DNA of 64,000 bases from Pseudomonas sp. IPO3778 (lineage in GTDB: Bacteria > Pseudomonadota > Gammaproteobacteria > Pseudomonadales > Pseudomonadaceae). The notes under the pieces were generated by a model. That model did not search any database. It was given only the letters and a program-made list of their open reading frames with translations, and was not told the origin of the DNA. The stretch lies in the NCBI RefSeq assembly GCF_013386825.1, contig NZ_JACARC010000010.1, positions 62,001 through 126,000 of the forward strand, written 5' to 3'. Shown one piece after another: positions 8,866-17,323 of the stretch. The position numbers were made by a program, and so were the translations under genes. Positions within the stretch are counted from its first letter, which is position 1. Each line of letters begins with the position of its first letter.

Positions 8866-9122
8866 TGGCCAAGAAGGTCAAGCCGCCGATCCTGAACCTC
8901 ACTCCCCAGCAGGAGAGTGAGGCCACCGACAAGATCAAGCGTTTCATGGAAGACCGCTTCGAGCTCAAGCTCGGCTCGTTCGAGGTCGCAGAGATCCTCG
9001 AACTGTTCACCACTGAAATTGCTCCGCACTATTACAACAGGGCGATTTTCGATGTGCAGACGCACCTTAAAGAAAGGTTCGAAAGCATCGAAAGCGACTT
9101 GTGGGCGCTCGAGAAACCCTGA
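8865..9122 (+). CDS. DUF2164 family protein embedded in the his operon
   Basis: An 85-residue protein beginning [17 protein letters not shown] at an ATG that shares one base with the hisH stop (TAATG). The segment KIKRFMEDRFELKLGSFEV and the end HYYNRAIFDVQTHLKERFE match DUF2164, a small family with no known function. A role linked to the IGP synthase is suggested only by position between hisH and hisA. The 39 bases after it lead into hisA. Confidence 0.85.
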   Translation: MAKKVKPPILNLTPQQESEATDKIKRFMEDRFELKLGSFEVAEILELFTTEIAPHYYNRAIFDVQTHLKERFESIESDLWALEKP

Positions 9123-9161
9123 TTTCCCGAGCAACGCTGAATATCGAATAAGGTTTGCCAG

Positions 9162-9899
9162 ATGCTGATTATTCCCGCTATCGATCTCAAGGACGGCGCC
9201 TGCGTACGTCTGCGCCAGGGCCGCATGGAAGATTCCACGGTGTTCTCCGACGACCCGGTGAGCATGGCTGCCAAGTGGGTGGAAGGCGGTTGCCGTCGTC
9301 TGCATCTGGTGGACTTGAACGGTGCGTTCGAAGGCCAGCCGGTCAACGGTGAAGTGGTGACGGCGATCGCCAAGCGCTACCCGAACCTGCCGATCCAGAT
9401 CGGCGGTGGCATTCGCTCCCTGGAAACCATCGAGCACTACGTGAAAGCGGGCGTGAGCTACGTGATCATCGGCACCAAGGCCGTGAAAGACCCGGCTTTC
9501 GTGGCCGAAGCCTGCCGCGCGTTCCCCGGTAAAGTGATCGTGGGCCTGGATGCCAAAGACGGTTTCGTCGCCACCGACGGCTGGGCCGAGATCAGCACCA
9601 TTCAGGTGATCGACCTGGCCAAGCAGTTTGAAGCCGACGGCGTCTCCGCCATCGTTTACACCGACATCGCCAAAGACGGCATGATGCAGGGCTGCAACGT
9701 ACCGTTCACCGCTGCGCTGGCCGCGGCCACCCGGATTCCGGTGATCGCTTCCGGCGGTATCCACAACCTGGGCGACATCAAGTCGCTGCTGGACGCGAAG
9801 GCGCCAGGGATCATCGGTGCCATCACCGGCCGGGCGATCTATGAAGGCACCCTGGACGTCGCTGAAGCCCAGGCTTACTGCGACGCCTACAAAGGCTGA
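9162..9899 (+). CDS. hisA: HisA, ProFAR isomerase
   Basis: A 245-residue (beta/alpha)8 barrel that opens and rearranges the ribosyl ring of ProFAR (fourth step of histidine synthesis). The catalytic Asp8 lies in [10 protein letters not shown] and the second catalytic Asp in [10 protein letters not shown]. The phosphate-binding loops GGGIRSLE and [12 protein letters not shown] are intact. It is preceded by a weak AAGG-like site and followed ten bases later by hisF. Confidence 0.96.
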   Translation: MLIIPAIDLKDGACVRLRQGRMEDSTVFSDDPVSMAAKWVEGGCRRLHLVDLNGAFEGQPVNGEVVTAIAKRYPNLPIQIGGGIRSLETIEHYVKAGVSYVIIGTKAVKDPAFVAEACRAFPGKVIVGLDAKDGFVATDGWAEISTIQVIDLAKQFEADGVSAIVYTDIAKDGMMQGCNVPFTAALAAATRIPVIASGGIHNLGDIKSLLDAKAPGIIGAITGRAIYEGTLDVAEAQAYCDAYKG

Positions 9900-9908
9900 G
9901 GACTGACC

Positions 9909-10679
9909 ATGGCGCTGGCCAAACGCATCATCCCTTGCCTGGACGTCGACAACGGTCGCGTGGTCAAGGGCGTCAAGTTCGAGAACATCCGTGACGCCGG
10001 CGACCCGGTGGAAATCGCCCGTCGCTACGACGAGCAGGGTGCCGACGAGATTACCTTTCTCGACATCACCGCCAGCGTCGACGGCCGCGACACCACGCTG
10101 CACACCGTGGAGCGCATGGCCAGCCAGGTGTTCATCCCGCTGACCGTGGGCGGTGGCGTGCGCACCGTTCAAGACATCCGCAACCTGCTGAACGCCGGTG
10201 CAGACAAGGTCTCGATCAACACCGCGGCCGTGTTCAACCCGGAATTTGTCGGCGAAGCCGCGCAGCACTTCGGCTCGCAATGCATCGTGGTGGCCATCGA
10301 CGCCAAGAAAGTTTCCGGCCCGGGCGAAACCCCGCGCTGGGAGATCTTCACCCACGGCGGGCGCAAGCCGACCGGGCTGGATGCCGTGCAGTGGGCGATG
10401 AAGATGGAGGCGCTGGGCGCCGGTGAAATCCTGCTGACCAGCATGGACCAGGACGGCATGAAAAACGGCTTCGACCTGGGCGTGACCCGCGCCATCAGCG
10501 ATGCCCTGGGCATCCCGGTGATCGCTTCCGGCGGTGTCGGCAACCTGCAGCACTTGGCCGACGGTGTGATCGAAGGCCACGCCAGTGCCGTGCTGGCGGC
10601 GAGTATTTTCCACTTTGGCGAATACACCGTTCCCGAGGCCAAGGCCTACATGGCGGCGCGCGGTATCGTCGTTCGCTAA
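9909..10679 (+). CDS. hisF: HisF, imidazole glycerol phosphate synthase cyclase subunit
   Basis: A 256-residue barrel that uses ammonia from HisH to form imidazole glycerol phosphate and AICAR. Catalytic Asp11 ([15 protein letters not shown]) and the second Asp in [13 protein letters not shown] are present, as are phosphate loops VGGGVRTV and [14 protein letters not shown] lies just before the ATG. It is the last gene of the his operon. Confidence 0.97.
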   Translation: MALAKRIIPCLDVDNGRVVKGVKFENIRDAGDPVEIARRYDEQGADEITFLDITASVDGRDTTLHTVERMASQVFIPLTVGGGVRTVQDIRNLLNAGADKVSINTAAVFNPEFVGEAAQHFGSQCIVVAIDAKKVSGPGETPRWEIFTHGGRKPTGLDAVQWAMKMEALGAGEILLTSMDQDGMKNGFDLGVTRAISDALGIPVIASGGVGNLQHLADGVIEGHASAVLAASIFHFGEYTVPEAKAYMAARGIVVR

Positions 10680-10745
10680 ACGCTACTGGACACCATGGCA
10701 GGCTCGCGGCACTCTCTGGGCTTGCCATGGATTCCGGTAACTTTC

Positions 10746-11504
10746 ATGCTCAAACACCTGCTGCTCGCCCTCGCCAGTACCTCCATTCTTTTGGCGGGTT
10801 CGGCCCACGCCGACGAACCGTCTGACAGCGCTTCCCTGGTGTTGCTGACGGAAAACTTCCCGCCGTACAACATGGCGAAAAACGGCAAGAACTTCGCCAA
10901 GGAAGAGAACATCGAAGGCATCGCCGTGGACATCGTGCGTGAGACCTTCAAGCGTGCCGGCATCTCCTACAACCTGACCCTGCGTTTCCCCTGGGAGCGA
11001 ATCTACAAACTCGCCCTGGAAAAACCCGGTTATGGCGTGTTCGTGATGGCGCGCCTGCCGGACCGTGAGGCGCTGTTCAAATGGGTCGGCCCCATCGGCC
11101 CGGACGATTGGGTGCTGCTGGCCAAGGCCGACAGCAAGATCCAGTTGACCGACCTTGAGCAGGCCCGTCGCTACAAGATCGGCGCCTACAAGGGCGATGC
11201 CATTGCCGAGACCCTTGAGAAGCAAGGCCTCAAGCCGGTGATCGTGCTGCGCGACCAGGACAATGCGCAAAAGCTCATGGAGGGCCAGATCGACCTGTGG
11301 GCCACCGGTGACCCGGCGGGCCGTTACCTGGCCCGCCAGGTCGGGGTGACGGGGCTCAAGACCGTGCTGCGTTTCAACAGCGCCGAGCTGTACCTGGCAC
11401 TGAACAAAAATGTGCCGGATGACGTGGTGGCCAAACTCCAGACGGCACTTGATCAGTTACGGCAGGAGGGCGTCGTCGATACCATCATGGGGCGTTATCT
11501 CTAA
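10746..11504 (+). CDS. Periplasmic amino-acid-type binding protein (SBP_bac_3)
   Basis: A 252-residue protein with a signal peptide (LKHLLLALASTSILLAGSAHA) followed by VLLTENFPPYN, the opening strand of family-3 solute-binding proteins. No permease or ATPase is next to it, so it may act with transporter genes elsewhere or as a sensor. The frame stays open upstream, but the ATG at 10746 begins the signal peptide. The ribosome site is weak (GGTAAC). It follows hisF by 66 bases, and its last 48 bases overlap the end of the convergent gene. Confidence 0.75.
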   Translation: MLKHLLLALASTSILLAGSAHADEPSDSASLVLLTENFPPYNMAKNGKNFAKEENIEGIAVDIVRETFKRAGISYNLTLRFPWERIYKLALEKPGYGVFVMARLPDREALFKWVGPIGPDDWVLLAKADSKIQLTDLEQARRYKIGAYKGDAIAETLEKQGLKPVIVLRDQDNAQKLMEGQIDLWATGDPAGRYLARQVGVTGLKTVLRFNSAELYLALNKNVPDDVVAKLQTALDQLRQEGVVDTIMGRYL

Positions 11505-12758
11505 CCCCGGTTCGGCTGAAGGCAGAGCCGGTACTGGCTCAACGGGCAAGACCAGGGCGGGCGCTTGTTCGTTGTCGTCAGGCATCGAAGCAGATGACTC
11601 GCTGAAGTACACCGTGTCGCCGTTGGTGTAACTCACGGTGCCCGCCAACTGGCTGCCGTCCTGTCGATACAACGTATACTCGCTGCGTATAACGTAGGCG
11701 GCGATGGTCTGGCTTGCCGGCACATAAGCCGCCACTTCCAGCGGCGTTGAAGTGCCCCAGCCCTTGGCCGATAGGGTGGTATGGGTGAAGGTCTTGCCCA
11801 GGTGCGCAGAAAACATCACCGGCCGGGACGTCGATGACCATTCATAGGCCAGTTGAATGCCTGTCACCGCTGTAAAGTCGATTGAATTGTCACCGGCCTC
11901 GCCCTTGTGCGCCGTCCAGTTGAACGTTTTGCCTTGGGGCGTCGTGTTCTGCCCAAGCCCGACAGAGAGGTATCGGTCGACTCTTTCCAGCCGGTAGGTT
12001 GGCGAGCGATGCAGTTGTTCAAGCGGCGTCAGGTTGCTGTCCTTTACGGTGAACCATGGCAGTTCGCATACAGTGGGAGCGGGCTCGTTTTGCACCGAAT
12101 CAAGGGGCGCCGGTGGTGCAGGCAGAGGGCTTTCCTGGGCGGCCAGTTCCATGCGCAAGGCATACGGCCGGGCACCGAAAGACGGCCTGGTCCACCCGTC
12201 AGCCCCATAAAAGGTGCCGGTAGCGATGTAGGCGGTCTCGGGCTCGGGGTCGGGGGTGTGAACGTCCCATGCGCTGAAGTCCATCCGAGCGCCGCTGCCC
12301 TTGTCGTTCCATATCGGGTTGCCGATATAGGCATCCACTGCCAGATCCGCCCTGACACAGCGCACCGCATTCAGTGTGGGCTTGTCATAACCGATGCAGC
12401 AGACCATTCCCATGGCCACATACCCTTCGGGTGGCACCGGTTTCCATACGGAAAACTCGGAGCGAGTCTTCTTGCCGGAATTTTTCCAGATCAGGTTAAA
12501 GCCCACCGGCGCCCGAAGGGCGGTGCCATTCAGGGGGTCTGCTTCGCTGACCACGGCAACGAACTTTCGGTTATTGATCGAGCGGTAGTCGCTGACGACC
12601 ACGTCACCCAACGAAGAAAAACTGTTCAGCGCATCGGCCGTCGTATTGGGGCGCCAAAAGGTGGCGGCGTTATCTGCGCCTGAATCCTTGGCGCTCCAGA
12701 GCAGATCAAACTCTGTGGTGAAATTGATCAGCAGATCTTTAAAGCGTATGGGTTGCAT
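11457..12758 (-). CDS. Vps62-related protein, possible secreted or pore-forming toxin
   Basis: A 433-residue protein. Residues about 75-215 contain Vps62/DUF946-type repeats: aromatic-rich segments FNLIWKNSGKK...FSVWKPVPPEGYVAMG, VRCVRADL and PIWNDKGSG...MDFSAW. Residues about 260-390 are beta-rich, with WSSTSRPVMFSAHLGKTFTH and VAAYVPASQTIAAYVIRSEY, reminiscent of the stalk of aerolysin/MTX2-type toxins. That second resemblance is only my impression. There is no signal peptide. The Pro/Glu-rich C-terminus overlaps the convergent gene by 48 bases. The ribosome site (GGAC) is weak. It has no operon partners. Confidence 0.7.
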   Translation of the reverse strand: MQPIRFKDLLINFTTEFDLLWSAKDSGADNAATFWRPNTTADALNSFSSLGDVVVSDYRSINNRKFVAVVSEADPLNGTALRAPVGFNLIWKNSGKKTRSEFSVWKPVPPEGYVAMGMVCCIGYDKPTLNAVRCVRADLAVDAYIGNPIWNDKGSGARMDFSAWDVHTPDPEPETAYIATGTFYGADGWTRPSFGARPYALRMELAAQESPLPAPPAPLDSVQNEPAPTVCELPWFTVKDSNLTPLEQLHRSPTYRLERVDRYLSVGLGQNTTPQGKTFNWTAHKGEAGDNSIDFTAVTGIQLAYEWSSTSRPVMFSAHLGKTFTHTTLSAKGWGTSTPLEVAAYVPASQTIAAYVIRSEYTLYRQDGSQLAGTVSYTNGDTVYFSESSASMPDDNEQAPALVLPVEPVPALPSAEPGLEITPHDGIDDALLP

Positions 12759-12778
12759 GAGTTATCGTCCCAATTTTA

Positions 12779-12812
12779 TAAAAAGTTGCAGGCCACGCGA
12801 GGGGTGGCCTGT
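12779..12812 (-). terminator. Terminator of the ctpA/deacetylase operon
   Basis: On the minus strand, the stem CAGGCCAC/GTGGCCTG with a seven-base loop is followed by CAAC and a run of five T. It lies 49 bases after the deacetylase stop and just before the Vps62 gene, so the two are separate transcripts. Confidence 0.75.
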
Positions 12813-12860
12813 GCGGTAGCGCTGCAACTATTGAATAAAGCGGGAGACGTGAAGTGGTAG

Positions 12861-13652
12861 CTATATAGAGGGGTGATACAGGCCGTCTTTACCGTGCCCG
12901 GCCATCGCGCGGTTGCTGCGCAGGCTGATCATCAACTTGATATCGATCCACTCGATGCCCTGGGCCTTGAGCTTGGGCAGCTCGCGCTCCAGCACCGCCA
13001 GTGTCTGTGGATAAGGGTGGCCGATCATCACCGCCGAACCCTGTTTGTGGGCCAGCTTGATGGCGGTTTGCAACTGGGTGGTGATGGCTGCTTCAGTGCG
13101 TTCATCGTCAAGGAACACGTCCCGCGAAACGCTCGCCAGGCCGATCTTCTGCGCCTCGGCAGCGGCAACGGTCTTGGCACTGGTGCGGCTGTCGACGAAG
13201 AACTTGTGGCGCCGTTGCAACTCACCCATCAACCAGGCCATGGCCTCCGGCTGCGCCGTCATGCGGCTGCCCATGTGGTTGTTGATGCCGGCGGTGTACG
13301 GCACCGCCTTGAAGGCGGCGTCCAGGCGTTTGCCCAGTTCTTCGATGGGCAGGTCGGGGTGCCAGGCGAACGGGCCGGTGGCCGGGTCCATGGGCATGTG
13401 CAGGATGACGATTTTGCCGGCCTTGTGGGCTTCGCGGGCAAATTCGGCGGCGTGAGGGGTGTCGGGCATGATTGCCGTGGTCACTGGACCCGGCAGGGCG
13501 AGCACGCGACGATCCCGGGGCAGGTTTTGCCCGAGGTCGTCGATGATCAGGGTCAGGTAGGCTTTGTGTTCAGTAGGGGCCGCACTGGCGGGGTTGCCTT
13601 GGGCAACACCCGCCAGACAGCACAGCAAAGCGATGATCAGTCCAAAGCGCAT
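12861..13652 (-). CDS. Divergent polysaccharide deacetylase family protein
   Basis: A 263-residue exported protein: signal peptide FGLIIALLCCLAGVAQG, then YLTLIIDDLGQNLPRDR, HMPMDP and GINNHMGSRM, the signature segments of the divergent deacetylase family (YibQ-like). The Asp pair in IIDDLG and the His in NNHMG occupy the usual metal-site positions. A cell-envelope role is inferred from family and neighbours. It starts one base after the ctpA stop and is the end of that operon. Confidence 0.88.
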   Translation of the reverse strand: MRFGLIIALLCCLAGVAQGNPASAAPTEHKAYLTLIIDDLGQNLPRDRRVLALPGPVTTAIMPDTPHAAEFAREAHKAGKIVILHMPMDPATGPFAWHPDLPIEELGKRLDAAFKAVPYTAGINNHMGSRMTAQPEAMAWLMGELQRRHKFFVDSRTSAKTVAAAEAQKIGLASVSRDVFLDDERTEAAITTQLQTAIKLAHKQGSAVMIGHPYPQTLAVLERELPKLKAQGIEWIDIKLMISLRSNRAMAGHGKDGLYHPSI

Positions 13653-13653
13653 A

Positions 13654-14961
13654 TCAACGGCTGCGCGTAATGCTCAGGCCCTTGAGCAGGCTCAGCGCCT
13701 GGGCCAACTGATAATCGTCGTCCTGGGGCATCGGCTTGGCTTTGGTGCCGCTGCCGGTTGGCTGGTCGGCGCCGCCGTTGCCATTGCCCAGGTGACCTTG
13801 CAGGTCAGCTTCCTTGTAGAACTCGCTGTCGGCCTCGTTGGTGATCTTGGCCTTGCGCACTTCGATGTCCGGCACGATGCCCTGGGCCTGGATCGAGCGA
13901 CCGTTCGGTGTGTAGTACAGCGCAGTCGTGATCTTCAGTGCGCGATCGTTGTTCAGCGGCAGCACGGTTTGCACCGAGCCTTTGCCGAAGCTGGTGGTGC
14001 CCATCAGCACGCCGCGTTTCTGGTCTTGCAGGGCGCCGGCGACGATCTCCGACGCCGAGGCGCTGCCACCGTTGATCAACACAACCATCGGTACGCCTTC
14101 GCTGAGGTCGTTGCCGGTGGCCGAGAAGCGCAATTCGGAGTTGGCGATCCGGCCCTTGGTGTACACGATCAAGCCCTTGGTGATGAAGTGGTCAACCACT
14201 TCCACCGCCGCCTGCAACACGCCGCCCGGGTTGTTGCGCAGGTCGAGCACGATGCCGCTGAGCTTCTTGCCGTTGTCTTTGCGCAGCTTGGCCAGGGCCT
14301 TGGCCACTTCGTCGCCGGTCTTGACCTGGAACTGGGTGATACGGATGTAACCGTAACCCGACTCCAGCAGCTGGCTCTTCACGCTCTTGACCGTGATGGT
14401 CGCGCGGGTCAGCGTTACGTCGAACGGCGTGCCGCCGTCGCGCACCAGGGTCAGGGTGATTTTCTGGCCGATCTTGCCGCGCATCTTGTCGACAGCTTCG
14501 GTCATGGTCTGGCCGCGGGTCGGCTGGCCGTTGATCTTGACGATAAAGTCGCCGGCCTGGATGCCGGCCTTGGACGCCGGGGTGTCATCGATCGGCGAGA
14601 CAACCTTGATGTTGCCGTCGTCGGCGCCGACTTCAATGCCCAGGCCGCCGAATTCACCGCTGGTGCTTTCCTGCAGCTCGGCGAAATCTTCCGGGCCCAG
14701 GTAGGCGGAGTGCGGGTCAAGGTTGCTGAGCATGCCCTTGATGGCATTTTCCAGCAGGGTCTTGTCGTCTACAGGTTCGACATAGGCGGCCTTGATCCGG
14801 TCCATGACCTCGGCAAAGGTGCGCAACTCGTCCAGCGGCAGCGGGGCCTTGGTGGTCGCGGCCGTGGCTGACTGGGCGGTCTGGTCGGCGAATGCCAAAG
14901 GCGCGCCGATCACCAGGGCGATCGTCAGGGCCAGCGATGTGAGGCGGGACAAATGCAGCAT
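13654..14961 (-). CDS. ctpA: CtpA, carboxy-terminal processing protease (S41)
   Basis: A 435-residue periplasmic serine protease. Signal peptide at 1-25, PDZ domain about 95-185 (GGLGIEV...AGIQAGDFIVKING), then the S41 protease domain with catalytic Ser302 in GGSASASE and Lys327 in SFGKGSV. These are the same positions known for P. aeruginosa CtpA, which with a lipoprotein partner degrades peptidoglycan endopeptidases. I start at the ATG beginning MLHLSRLTSLAL (AGGAG ten bases upstream) rather than at an earlier in-frame ATG that would spoil the signal peptide. It lies directly downstream of the envC-like gene. Confidence 0.95.
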   Translation of the reverse strand: MLHLSRLTSLALTIALVIGAPLAFADQTAQSATAATTKAPLPLDELRTFAEVMDRIKAAYVEPVDDKTLLENAIKGMLSNLDPHSAYLGPEDFAELQESTSGEFGGLGIEVGADDGNIKVVSPIDDTPASKAGIQAGDFIVKINGQPTRGQTMTEAVDKMRGKIGQKITLTLVRDGGTPFDVTLTRATITVKSVKSQLLESGYGYIRITQFQVKTGDEVAKALAKLRKDNGKKLSGIVLDLRNNPGGVLQAAVEVVDHFITKGLIVYTKGRIANSELRFSATGNDLSEGVPMVVLINGGSASASEIVAGALQDQKRGVLMGTTSFGKGSVQTVLPLNNDRALKITTALYYTPNGRSIQAQGIVPDIEVRKAKITNEADSEFYKEADLQGHLGNGNGGADQPTGSGTKAKPMPQDDDYQLAQALSLLKGLSITRSR

Positions 14962-14992
14962 GTCGAACGAACTCCTAATGTAGATGCGACCC

Positions 14993-16297
14993 TTATCCTT
15001 GGGTACGGCACCATTGTGCGGGGTCGCTCGGGCGGCCCTGCTGACGAATAGCGAAGTACAGCGCCGGCGTGTCCTGGCCACCACTGTTACCGACAGTGGA
15101 GATGGATTCACCGGCTTTTACAACATCACCTGCCGCTTTAAGCAAAGTTTGATTGTGGCCGTAAAGGCTCAAATAGCCATTACCGTGGTCAAGAATCACC
15201 AACAAGCCTGCGCCACGCAGCCAATCGGCGAACACCACGCGGCCGCCATGGATGGCATGGACCTGGGTGCCGGCACCGGCACTGATCATCACACCGTCCC
15301 ACTTGGCGCGGGTGTCATCGCCACGGGTTTCACCAAAGCGTGCCAGTAATCGACCATCAACTGGCCATGGAAGTTTGCCCCGGGCTGAAGCAAAAGGTCC
15401 GCCAAACGACTCGCCGGCGCTGGAAACCAGCGGGCCAGGGGCTGCACGCGCCGGTTTACGCGGGGCCGGGGCGTCGGTGGTGGCGCTGGCCACTGCCTCG
15501 GCGGCCTCACGCTCGCGCTTTTTTTCGGCTTCCTGCTGGGCCAGCAGCGCTTTTTGCCGCGCTTGCTCTGCCTCGCGGGCCTGGCGTGCCAGGGTTTCCT
15601 CGATGGTTTTCAGCACTTTGCCCAGGTCGGCCTGGTCTTGCTCGCGGGCCTGGAGCTTGGCGTCACGGGCCTTCACGTCGTCGTTGAGCTTGGCCAGGGC
15701 TTGCTGGCGCTCCTTGCGAACCTTGTCCAGCTCGTCGCGCTGGGTGTCGAGGCTGCTTTTCTGGTCGAGCAACTGCGATTGCTGGTTGCTGATTTCTGTC
15801 TCGACGTTTGCCAACTGGCGCAGGGTCTCGTTGAAGCTTTTCAACTGCTCCATGCGGGCCTTGCTCAGGTAGTCGTAATAGGTGAGGGTGCGGGCGAATT
15901 TCTCGGGGTTCTGCTGGTTGAGCAGCAGCTTGAGGTATTCCTGGCGGCCGTTCTGGTAGGCGGCGCGGGCCTGGATCGCGATCAGGCGTTGCTGTTCAAC
16001 GCGGGCGCTCTGGAGTTTTTTTTTCTCACCGTCGAGTCGCTCCAGTTCCGACTCGCTCTTCTTTAGTTCTTTTTGCAGCTCCTGGACCTGCTTCTCCAGC
16101 TTGCCCATCTCGGTTTCCGTGCCGCGCAGGTCTTTCTGCACACCGGATTTCTCTTCCTGGAGCTTGCCGAGCAGTTTCTTCAGCTCGGTAATGTCCTGAC
16201 GCGTAGCGTCCAACTGTTGTTGGGTTTGTGCGCGCTCATCGGCAAACGCCGGTTGGAGCAGGCAGACAAGAGCGAGGGTAATCAAGGCGCGAAGCAT
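14993..16297 (-). CDS. EnvC-like murein hydrolase activator (coiled coil plus LytM)
   Basis: A 434-residue exported protein. Signal peptide LRALITLALVCLLQPAFA, a long coiled coil at about 25-260 (EMGKLEKQVQELQKELKKSE), an Ala/Pro linker, and a C-terminal M23/LytM domain from about 320 (HAIHGGRVVFADWLRGAG, LVILDHGNGYLSLYGHN). As in EnvC, the zinc-ligand pattern appears incomplete, which suggests an activator of amidases rather than an enzyme. It lies 31 bases upstream of ctpA, so both probably take part in peptidoglycan remodelling at division. The start at 16297 gives the signal peptide. Confidence 0.9.
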   Translation of the reverse strand: MLRALITLALVCLLQPAFADERAQTQQQLDATRQDITELKKLLGKLQEEKSGVQKDLRGTETEMGKLEKQVQELQKELKKSESELERLDGEKKKLQSARVEQQRLIAIQARAAYQNGRQEYLKLLLNQQNPEKFARTLTYYDYLSKARMEQLKSFNETLRQLANVETEISNQQSQLLDQKSSLDTQRDELDKVRKERQQALAKLNDDVKARDAKLQAREQDQADLGKVLKTIEETLARQAREAEQARQKALLAQQEAEKKREREAAEAVASATTDAPAPRKPARAAPGPLVSSAGESFGGPFASARGKLPWPVDGRLLARFGETRGDDTRAKWDGVMISAGAGTQVHAIHGGRVVFADWLRGAGLLVILDHGNGYLSLYGHNQTLLKAAGDVVKAGESISTVGNSGGQDTPALYFAIRQQGRPSDPAQWCRTQG

Positions 16298-16593
16298 AGA
16301 GGCGGGCGACACCAGGGAAAGGGACGGCCTAGTATGCCCGCCAAGCGCTGCAAAAAAAACGCCCAATTCGGATTGGCAGACAAGTTAGGTGCCCAGTGGC
16401 TGCATTCTGCAAGCGATTGTGGGCAAGTCCAATAGTCCTTTGAAGGCGACGAGCGGTATAGAGCGTCGTGTCGTGCTTCTGCAGTTGTTTTGTGTGCTTC
16501 GCGAAATGCCTTGAAATGCTCCACCCTAACGGTGCATTTGCGCTCGGAATAGACTCGTCGGCCCTGTTAATCCGATGGTTGGCATAGTCAGTA

Positions 16594-17106
16594 ATGCCCT
16601 GTATTCACGAGTCAAAAGGCCAGCAAACGTGGCTCGATTACGGGCTTCCCGACCTGCGTAGTCTGGATCGGGCTTTGCGAGCGCGCCCACTTGAGGAAGT
16701 GGCTGCCGGCAAGGACGTCGAAGCGGCCATCGATATAGTCGCAATGCATTTTGGCATTGCCCATTCGAGCTGTTCGGAAGTGGAAATTGACTCGCCTTTG
16801 GGGCAAGTAGCGATTAGGCGTAGCTGTCTGCAGCACATTGTTGAAAAGCGGCAGGACGCCAGAGAGCGTTATGTCAGGTTCGCCTTGGACACATTGATGG
16901 GACCTCTGGAAATATGGCGTGTTGCTTATAGTGACTGCTCCGCTCGTTTAGCATTCATTGGGGCTTATGAATCCAAGAGGCAGATGCTGGTGGTGGTCAA
17001 TATTCAGGCTGGCAATGTGCTGTGGAACTTCATGCAGACAGACGCCAAAGCCTTGAATAAGCATCTCCATGGTGAGTTGCTCTACAAGCGTTACGAGCTT
17101 TTGTGA
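16594..17106 (+). pseudogene. Remnant of a phage MuF-type head protein with PBECR2-like nuclease domain
   Basis: A 170-codon frame. Residues 8-30 (KGQQTWLDYGLPDLRSL) and 65-160 (SPLGQVAIRRSCLQHIVEKR, DARERYVRFALDTLMGPLEIW, MLVVVNIQAGNVLWNFMQ) look like the C-terminal toxin-like nuclease domain found at the end of Mu gpF/SPP1 gp7-type head morphogenesis proteins. The head-protein part is absent. A stop lies in frame just upstream and there is no ribosome site, so it is probably a decayed fragment, though a free-standing small protein is possible. It is on the opposite strand to, and interrupts, the gpmI-envC-ctpA group. The 296 bases before it hold no gene I can identify. Confidence 0.55.
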
Positions 17107-17118
17107 CGCCCAAAGAAA

Positions 17119-17150
17119 AGGGCAGCTCTTTCGAACTGCCCTAAATAGTG
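17119..17150 (+). terminator. Hairpin terminator after the phage remnant
   Basis: The stem GGGCAG/CTGCCC (17120-17141) has a ten-base loop and is followed by an AT-rich stretch without a clean T-run. The 170 bases from here to the gpmI stop show no gene that I recognise. Confidence 0.5.
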
Positions 17151-17323
17151 CTTGCTTGATATTCATATACACACCCTCAAGCAGGGGGGTGGAGGTCTCA
17201 CCCTACGCGGATATCCAGCCATCTGCGAGGTTCCTACGCCAGTTATCGCCGCTGGAGGCAACTGGTTTCGCGCTCAAGGCCATTGTTGACGGGCTGCCTG
17301 CTTTGAGCAACCCCTGAACTGTT

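Noticed and set aside
17150..17323. Possible short coding remnant before the gpmI end
   Set aside because: One frame reads protein-like (RGVEVSPYADIQPSARFLRQ) but I could not tie it to a family and it has no start signal.
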